A DNA stretch of 64,000 bases from Lutimaribacter pacificus (GTDB lineage: Bacteria; Pseudomonadota; Alphaproteobacteria; Rhodobacterales; Rhodobacteraceae): the NCBI RefSeq assembly GCF_900142185.1, contig NZ_FQZZ01000003.1, forward strand, positions 310,001 to 374,000. The letters are read 5' to 3'. This document shows positions 59,074 through 64,000 of the stretch, one piece after another. The translations under genes and the position numbers were made by a program. The notes beneath the pieces were generated by a model, which saw only the letters and a list, made by a program, of their open reading frames with translations, did not search any database and had not been told where the DNA came from. Every line of letters starts with the position of its first letter. Within the stretch, counting starts at the first letter, position 1.

Positions 59074-59759
59074 CAGCCCCTCGCAAGTTCGGGAATGGTG
59101 ACAAGATCGGGCAGGATGTGATCGGGCCGGCCCGGCAGCCGGTCGACCGGCTCGCCGGCGCGGTCGACCCAGGCGGTGGCAAAGCCATAGGCCGCCGCCG
59201 CGCCCGCATCCCAGCCGTTCGACGATACGAACAGCACGTGGGCCTTGGCGACGCCGAAGCGTTGCAGCACAAGGTCATAAACCTGTGGCGCGGGCTTGAA
59301 TATGCCGACGCTTTCGACCGACAGCACGTCGTCCAGCAGTTCGGACAGCCCCGCCGACTGCACCGCGCCGGCCAGCATGTCGGGGCTGCCGTTGGACAGG
59401 ATCGCGGTGTTCAGCCCGGCCTGTTTCAGCCGGGCCAGCATCTGCGGCACCTCGGGATAGGCCTGCAGCCGCCAGTAAAGTGCCAGCAGCCTTTCGCGCA
59501 GGGCCGCGTCGCCCGCCAGCCCGTGCGCCTCGAGCGCCCAGTCCAGCCCGTCCTGCGTGACCGACCAGAAATCGGTGTGATCGCCGGTGATCGCGCGCAG
59601 CCAGCTGTATTGCAGCTGCTTGGCCCGCCAGTCGGCGGCCAGTTGCGGCCAGTGCTCGGCCAGTTTTTCTCCGCCCGGCTCCGCCGCGGCCTGCCGCGCG
59701 GCGGCGGACACGTCGAACAACGTGCCGTAAGCGTCGAATATGCATGTGGTAATGGCCAT
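59073..59759 (-). CDS. Haloacid dehalogenase, type II
   Basis: The 228-residue HAD protein has motif I CIFDAYGTLFD (nucleophile D9), motif II ILSNGSPDML, the Lys in GIFKPAPQVYDL and motif III FVSSNGWDAGAA. This set (Asp, Ser/Asn, Lys, Ser-Asn-x-x-Asp) is that of L-2-haloacid dehalogenases. It is the first gene of a three-gene minus-strand operon. Dehalogenation of a short haloacid is plausible in a marine-type bacterium but not proven. Confidence 0.88.
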   Translation of the reverse strand: MAITTCIFDAYGTLFDVSAAARQAAAEPGGEKLAEHWPQLAADWRAKQLQYSWLRAITGDHTDFWSVTQDGLDWALEAHGLAGDAALRERLLALYWRLQAYPEVPQMLARLKQAGLNTAILSNGSPDMLAGAVQSAGLSELLDDVLSVESVGIFKPAPQVYDLVLQRFGVAKAHVLFVSSNGWDAGAAAAYGFATAWVDRAGEPVDRLPGRPDHILPDLVTIPELARG

Positions 59760-59944
59760 GCTGCCCCTCCTGTCCGCCGGGGCAGACTGGCACGGGGCGC
59801 GGGATTGGAAAAGCGGAAATCTCGCAACGCGCGGCCGACCGGTTTGCGCCTGTGTCGTCTTTGGGATAGGATCGCGCCCGAGATCATGAGCACCCGCGCA
59901 GACACGCGGCCTCGCAATTCACTCCCGATACACAGGATATCCTT

Positions 59945-60373
59945 ATGACGCAGGTCAAACCGGGCGATACCGTCCGTATTCACTATACCGGCACGCTGGC
60001 TGACGGATCTACCTTCGACAGCTCCGAAGGGCGCGACCCGCTGGAGTTCACCGTCGGGTCCGGCCAGATCATCCCCGGCCTCGACAAGGCGATGCCCGGC
60101 ATGGCGGTGGGCGAGAAGAAGGTTGTCGAGGTGCCCTGCGACGACGCCTATGGCCAGCCCGACCCGAACGCCCGCCAGGCGGTGCCGCGCGCCGAGATCC
60201 CGGCCGACATCCCGCTGGATATCGGCACGCAGCTGCAGGTGCAGACCCCGCAGGGCCAGGTGATGCCGGTGACGGTGGCCGAGGTGACCGAGACCGAGGT
60301 GACGCTGGACGCCAACCACCCGCTGGCCGGGCGCGACCTGACCTTCGCGATCGAGCTGGTGTCGATCGACTGA
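59945..60373 (+). CDS. FKBP-type peptidyl-prolyl isomerase (SlyD-like)
   Basis: The 142-residue protein has the FKBP core (VKPGDTVRIHYTGTLADGSTFD...VGSGQIIPGLDKAMPGMAVGEKK) with the inserted flap (DPNARQAVPRAEIPADIP) of SlyD-like proteins. It has no His-rich tail, so metal storage as in E. coli SlyD is not expected. Cytoplasmic: no signal peptide. It has its own terminator at 60400. Confidence 0.93.
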   Translation: MTQVKPGDTVRIHYTGTLADGSTFDSSEGRDPLEFTVGSGQIIPGLDKAMPGMAVGEKKVVEVPCDDAYGQPDPNARQAVPRAEIPADIPLDIGTQLQVQTPQGQVMPVTVAEVTETEVTLDANHPLAGRDLTFAIELVSID

Positions 60374-60399
60374 TCCCGGGGGCCGATAACGGTGTCCCG

Positions 60400-60437
60400 A
60401 CGGGCGCGCGGCGTGCTGCCGCGCGCCCGTTTTCTTT
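60400..60437 (+). terminator. Rho-independent terminator of the FKBP gene
   Basis: ACGGGCGCGCGGC, loop GTGCT, GCCGCGCGCCCGT, then TTTCTTT. A perfect 13-bp stem 27 bp after the stop. Confidence 0.95.
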
Positions 60438-60577
60438 GCCACCGTTTCGGGAAATACCTGGGCCGTCATGTATCGCTTTTTGCATTCGGGCCGAAGGCGG
60501 GAGGCCGCGAAAAGCGATTCAGGATTTTCCCGAAACGCTCTAGGCTGGGCGGGACCGAACCGCGAGGGAATCGCCCC

Positions 60578-61174
60578 ATGCCATCCACCGCCGAAACGCT
60601 GATCGCCCGCATCCGCGAGTTGCAGGACGAGCTGGAACAGGAGATCGCCCGCCGGCGCGAGGATTTCCGCTACAACCTGCGCCACGGGCGGGTCGAGTTC
60701 GAGGAAGAGGCCCGCCGCCGCCAGCGGGAATTCCGGGTGCGGCTGAGCACCTTCCTGCGGCAGACCCGGCCGATGGTGGTGCTGACCGCGCCGGTGATCT
60801 ACGCGATGATCGTGCCCTTCGCGCTGCTGGACCTGTTCGTGACGATCTATCAGGCGGTATGTTTCCCGGTCTACGGCATCCCGAAGGTGCGGCGCGGCGA
60901 TCATATCCGCATCGACCGGCACCACCTGGCCTATCTCAACGGGCTGCAAAAGCTGAACTGCGTCTATTGCGGCTATGCCAACGGGCTGATCGCCTATGTC
61001 CGCGAGATCGCGGGCCGGACCGAGGCCTACTGGTGCCCGATCAAGCACGCCGCGCGGGTCGAGGGGCGGCACGGGCATTATGCCGGTTTCGTGGATTACG
61101 GCGATGCCGAGGGGTTCGAACCGGGCCTGCAGGCCGCGCGCGAGCGGGTGACCGAAAGGCGGGAGCGGGGGTGA
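60578..61174 (+). CDS. Membrane-associated protein with CxxC motif, unknown function
   Basis: The 198-residue protein has a charged coiled-coil N-terminus (ARIRELQDELEQEIARRRED, about residues 10-60), a hydrophobic segment near residues 66-93 (MVVLTAPVIYAMIVPFALL), then NCVYCGYANGL with a CxxC pair and YWCPIKHA with a third Cys and a His, a likely metal or zinc site. The start at 60578 was chosen for its position after the upstream terminator. Similar proteins occur in Rhodobacterales; I do not know a function. Confidence 0.75.
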   Translation: MPSTAETLIARIRELQDELEQEIARRREDFRYNLRHGRVEFEEEARRRQREFRVRLSTFLRQTRPMVVLTAPVIYAMIVPFALLDLFVTIYQAVCFPVYGIPKVRRGDHIRIDRHHLAYLNGLQKLNCVYCGYANGLIAYVREIAGRTEAYWCPIKHAARVEGRHGHYAGFVDYGDAEGFEPGLQAARERVTERRERG

Positions 61175-61234
61175 GTTGCCGCTTTTCCGGGCCGCCGCAA
61201 CAGGTTGCGTCGCCAGACCCTGTGAAGGATTCGC

Positions 61235-61404
61235 GCCCCGCCCGGAACAGCCGCGCAGCGGCCCGGGCATCGCACGGCCGCCCCCAGGCCGGGCGATTGG
61301 CTGCCGCAGGTGCCACGGTTTGAGGGAGGACGTGGCGGCACGATAAAATGCCATGCCACAGGCGTCGGATCGCCCGACCGCGGCCGTGCGCTGCCCTCTG
61401 TCGC
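61235..61404 (-). repeat. Dispersed palindromic element, copy 3 of 4
   Basis: About 170 bp in minus orientation, within the 410-bp gap 61175-61584 between two plus-strand genes. The rest of the gap (61405-61584) holds the ligase promoter region with no feature I can name. The end facing the upstream gene is the CCGGG-capped hairpin. Confidence 0.85.
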
Positions 61405-61584
61405 AAGCCTCTTGAAAGGCAGGTCCGCCCGGCAACCCGATCTCAACCCCCGCGAAAAGACTTACCGCCCCCACGCGTCATTCCCTTTCCCGCCCCAATC
61501 AGGGCCTTTCCATTCCCCGCCGTCACGCAATAGTCTGGCCGCCGGGCGGCACGCCCGCGATCAATCTTGCAAGGGAGGACCGTC

Positions 61585-63210
61585 ATGGGCTGGATGAAGG
61601 ACGAAACCGGGCTGGGCAAGACGCCGGCGAATTACGTGCCGCTGACGCCGCTGTCGTTCCTGCGCCGCGCGGTGCAGGTGTTTCCCGACCACGAGGCGGT
61701 CGTCTACGGCCCGGTGCGCCGCGACTACGCCCAGTATCACGAGCGTGTCACGCGGCTGGCCTCGGCGCTGCAAAAGCTGGGGGTGAAACCGGGCGATGTG
61801 GTCGCCACGCTGCTGCCCAACATCCCCGCGCAGGCCGAGGCGCATTTCGGCGTGCCCGCCTGCGGCGCGGTGCTGAACACGATCAACACCCGGCTCGAGG
61901 CCGATACCGTGGCCTATATCCTCGATCACGGCGAGGCCAGGGTGCTGCTGGCCGATCCGCAATTCCTGCCGATGGCCGCCGAGGCGATCGAGCGGATGGA
62001 GGGCGCCGCCCCCATCGTGATCGAGGTGGCCGACGACCATGCCGGCGTCCATGCCCACGGGCATTACATGGAATACGAGGCGCTGCTGGAAACGGGCGAC
62101 CCGGATTTCGACTGGATCATGCCCGAGGACGAGTGGGAATCGCTGGCGCTGAACTATACCTCGGGCACCACCGGGCGGCCCAAGGGCGTGGTCTATCACC
62201 ATCGCGGCGCCTATCTGAACGCGATGGGGCAGGTCATCAGCTGGCGCATCACGCTGCATCCGCGCTACCTGACCATCGTGCCGCTGTTTCACTGCAACGG
62301 CTGGTGCCACACCTGGATGATGCCCGCGGTGGGCGGCACCGTGGTGTGCTGCCGCGACATCCGGGCCGATGCGATATTCGACGCGATCGCGGATGAGAAG
62401 GTGACGCATTTCGGCGGCGCCCCCATCGTCCTGAACACGCTGATCAACGCGCCCGAAAAGGACCGCCGCGATTTCGATCACGTGGTCGAGGTGTTCACCG
62501 CCGGCGCACCCCCCGCCCCCGCCACGCTGGCCAGGATCGAGCCGATGGGCTTCAACGTCACCCATGTCTACGGGCTGACCGAAACCTACGGGCCCGCCAC
62601 CGAATGCACCTGGCAGGGCGAATGGGACGGGTTGCAGGGCGACGACCGCGCCGCCGTCAAGGCACGCCAGGGCGTCGCCATGCCCTTCATGGAGCCGGTG
62701 CAGGTCTGGGACGAGAAACACGCCCCCATTCCGATGGACGGCACCACGCAGGGCGAGATCGTGTTTCGCGGCAATGGCGTGATGAAGGGATACCTGAAGA
62801 ACCCGCAGGCCACGCAAGAGGCGTTTGCCGGCGGCTATTACCATTCCGGCGACATCGCGGTGCAGCACCCCAACACCTATCTGCAGATCGCCGACCGCGC
62901 CAAGGACATCATCATCTCGGGCGGCGAAAACATCAGCTCGGTCGAGATCGAGGGCGTGCTGATGGGGCATCCCGACGTGCTGCTCTGTGCCGTCGTGGCG
63001 AAACCGGACGAGAAATGGGGCGAGGTGCCCTGCGCCTTCGTCGAGCTGAAGGACGGCCACAGCGCCGACGAGGCCACGCTGATCGCCTATGCCCGCGACA
63101 GGCTGGCCGGGTTCAAGACGCCGAAACACGTGGTGTTCCAGGAACTGCCCAAGACCTCGACCGGGAAGATCCAGAAATTCCAGCTGCGCGCCATCGCCAG
63201 GGACATGTAG
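61585..63210 (+). CDS. Acyl-CoA synthetase (AMP-forming), DmdB-like or short/medium-chain
   Basis: The 541-residue adenylate-forming enzyme has the P-loop LNYTSGTTGRPKGVVYHH, the A5 motif YGLTETYGPATEC, the A7/A8 hinge YHSGDIAVQHPNTYLQIADRAKD and the catalytic Lys near the end in PKTSTGKIQKFQLR. A very strong ribosome site (AAGGGAGGACC) precedes ATG. It activates a fatty or organic acid to acyl-CoA. In this lineage similar enzymes include the methylmercaptopropionyl-CoA ligase DmdB; I cannot decide between these from sequence. Confidence 0.88.
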   Translation: MGWMKDETGLGKTPANYVPLTPLSFLRRAVQVFPDHEAVVYGPVRRDYAQYHERVTRLASALQKLGVKPGDVVATLLPNIPAQAEAHFGVPACGAVLNTINTRLEADTVAYILDHGEARVLLADPQFLPMAAEAIERMEGAAPIVIEVADDHAGVHAHGHYMEYEALLETGDPDFDWIMPEDEWESLALNYTSGTTGRPKGVVYHHRGAYLNAMGQVISWRITLHPRYLTIVPLFHCNGWCHTWMMPAVGGTVVCCRDIRADAIFDAIADEKVTHFGGAPIVLNTLINAPEKDRRDFDHVVEVFTAGAPPAPATLARIEPMGFNVTHVYGLTETYGPATECTWQGEWDGLQGDDRAAVKARQGVAMPFMEPVQVWDEKHAPIPMDGTTQGEIVFRGNGVMKGYLKNPQATQEAFAGGYYHSGDIAVQHPNTYLQIADRAKDIIISGGENISSVEIEGVLMGHPDVLLCAVVAKPDEKWGEVPCAFVELKDGHSADEATLIAYARDRLAGFKTPKHVVFQELPKTSTGKIQKFQLRAIARDM

Positions 63211-63233
63211 GTGCCCCGCCGTTCGGGCGGATT

Positions 63234-63406
63234 GCAACAGAAGGGCATCGCGTGGCCGCGGTCGGGCGATTCGAGGTCTGTGACTGGCATGTTATCGTGC
63301 CGCCATCTCCTCCCTCGGACCGTGGCACTTGCGGCAGCCAATCGCCCGGCCGGGGGACGGCCGTGCGATGCCCGGGCCGCTGCGCGGCTGGTCCGGGCAG
63401 GTGCAT
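63234..63406 (+). repeat. Dispersed palindromic element, copy 4 of 4
   Basis: About 173 bp in plus orientation between the ligase and truA. The left arm (GGGCATCGCGTGGCCG) differs from other copies at two bases, and both changes would keep G-U pairing with the unchanged right arm. Fills most of the 288-bp gap. Confidence 0.85.
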
Positions 63407-63498
63407 GTTTCGAGTGTCACAAACATCGCCAACTCTGCCCCGATTGCACCCTGCCACATCCCGCGCCATAAGGTGGCGATCACCCGAGGACCGACCCG

Positions 63499-64000
63499 AT
63501 GCCCCGCTATGCCCTGAAGATCGAATATCACGGCGCCCCCTTCGCCGGGTGGCAGTGGCAGGACGACCAGCCCTCGGTGCAGGGCGCGCTCGAGGCGGCG
63601 TTGCGGCGGCTGGAGCCCGGGGTGCCGCGCATCGCGGCGGCGGGCCGCACCGATGCCGGGGTGCACGCGCTGGGGCAGGTCGCGCATTGCGACATGGGCC
63701 GGGAGTGGGCGCCGTTCCGCCTGTCCGAGGCGCTGAATTACCACCTGAAACCGCAGCCCGTTGCCGTGACCGCCGCCGCGCGGGTCGACGATGACTGGCA
63801 CGCGCGGTTCTCGGCGACGGGGCGGCACTATCTGTTTCGCCTGCTCACCCGCCGCGCCCCCGCCACGCACGAGGCCGGGCGCGTCTGGCAGGTGAAGAAC
63901 CCGCTCGACATCGGTGCGATGCGCGCAGGCGCGGCGCATCTGATCGGACATCACGATTTCACCACCTTCCGCTCGACCATCTGCCAGGCGAAAAGCCCGG
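63499..64000 (+). CDS. truA: tRNA pseudouridine(38-40) synthase TruA, 5' part (partial)
   Basis: The first 167 residues are seen before the window ends. [19 protein letters not shown] is the family N-terminus, and [14 protein letters not shown] contains the catalytic Asp. [10 protein letters not shown], near the cut, belongs to the second domain. TruA modifies positions 38-40 of tRNA anticodon stems. The repeat element (63234-63406) lies in its upstream region. Confidence 0.95.
   Translation, partial: MPRYALKIEYHGAPFAGWQWQDDQPSVQGALEAALRRLEPGVPRIAAAGRTDAGVHALGQVAHCDMGREWAPFRLSEALNYHLKPQPVAVTAAARVDDDWHARFSATGRHYLFRLLTRRAPATHEAGRVWQVKNPLDIGAMRAGAAHLIGHHDFTTFRSTICQAKSP

Overview
The window is GC-rich, densely packed DNA from an alphaproteobacterium, almost certainly a Rhodobacterales (Roseobacter/Paracoccaceae-type) chromosome. 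The evidence is the phaZ/phaC-phaP-phaR cluster, the pccB...pccA...mcm cluster with a PccR/ScfR-type regulator, the irr/fabA-fabB-fabI arrangement, the betIC-betB-betA/choXWV choline locus, and short intergenic repeats containing GGAGTATTT that I associate with this order. I saw no rRNA, tRNA, CRISPR array, integrase, transposase or prophage. The first gene (amidotransferase) and the last (truA) are cut by the window edges.

Layout. 1-5.3 kb: amine or polyamine catabolism by gamma-glutamylation (class I amidotransferase, PuuA-like glutamine synthetase, PuuB-like FAD oxidase), followed by a DegT-type and a fold-type-IV aminotransferase. 5.3-10.8 kb: polyhydroxybutyrate storage (lysR, phaR, phaP and phaC on minus, phaZ divergent), with TGCTGC-N3-GCAGCA operators for PhaR before phaP and between phaC and phaZ. 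10.8-14.9 kb: a tightly overlapping minus-strand operon of a creatininase-family hydrolase, two alpha/beta hydrolases, an orphan CitF-like protein and a small membrane protein. 15.1-17.1 kb: thrS. 17.3-19.9 kb: a complete bufferin-type RiPP metallophore operon (DUF2282 precursor, DUF692 maturase, DUF2063 partner, DoxX). 20-21.3 kb: small genes including a cold-shock protein.

21.4-34.7 kb: propionyl-CoA assimilation. pccB and pccA encode the carboxylase and mcm the mutase; between them lie small lipoproteins and unknown genes, two of them too short for routine ORF calling. The regulator gene pccR and a divergent MFS gene flank TTTGCAAA operators. 34.9-36.6 kb: YdcH-like protein behind an FNR-like box, hemerythrin-domain protein, thermonuclease. 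36.6-45.5 kb: uptake of choline and conversion of choline-O-sulfate to glycine betaine (betA, betB, betC, betI on minus; choX, a LysE gene, choW and choV on plus) around a palindromic BetI operator. 45.5-52.1 kb: exporters (EamA, ArgO), YebC and two convergent SLC13 permeases. 52.2-56.8 kb: YmdB-like phosphoesterase and unsaturated fatty-acid synthesis (fabI, fabB, a YjdM protein, fabA) divergent from irr. 57-64 kb: threonine dehydratase, hydrolase, haloacid dehalogenase, FKBP isomerase, a CxxC membrane protein, an acyl-CoA ligase and truA.

The most unusual structure that is not a gene is a dispersed element of about 160-173 bp, present four times (34.7, 57.1, 61.2 and 63.2 kb). It has long inverted arms and internal hairpins; in one copy two arm changes would preserve G-U pairing, so it may be a structured RNA or a MITE/REP-like repeat. 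The bufferin operon is the most interesting gene system; that type is already known.
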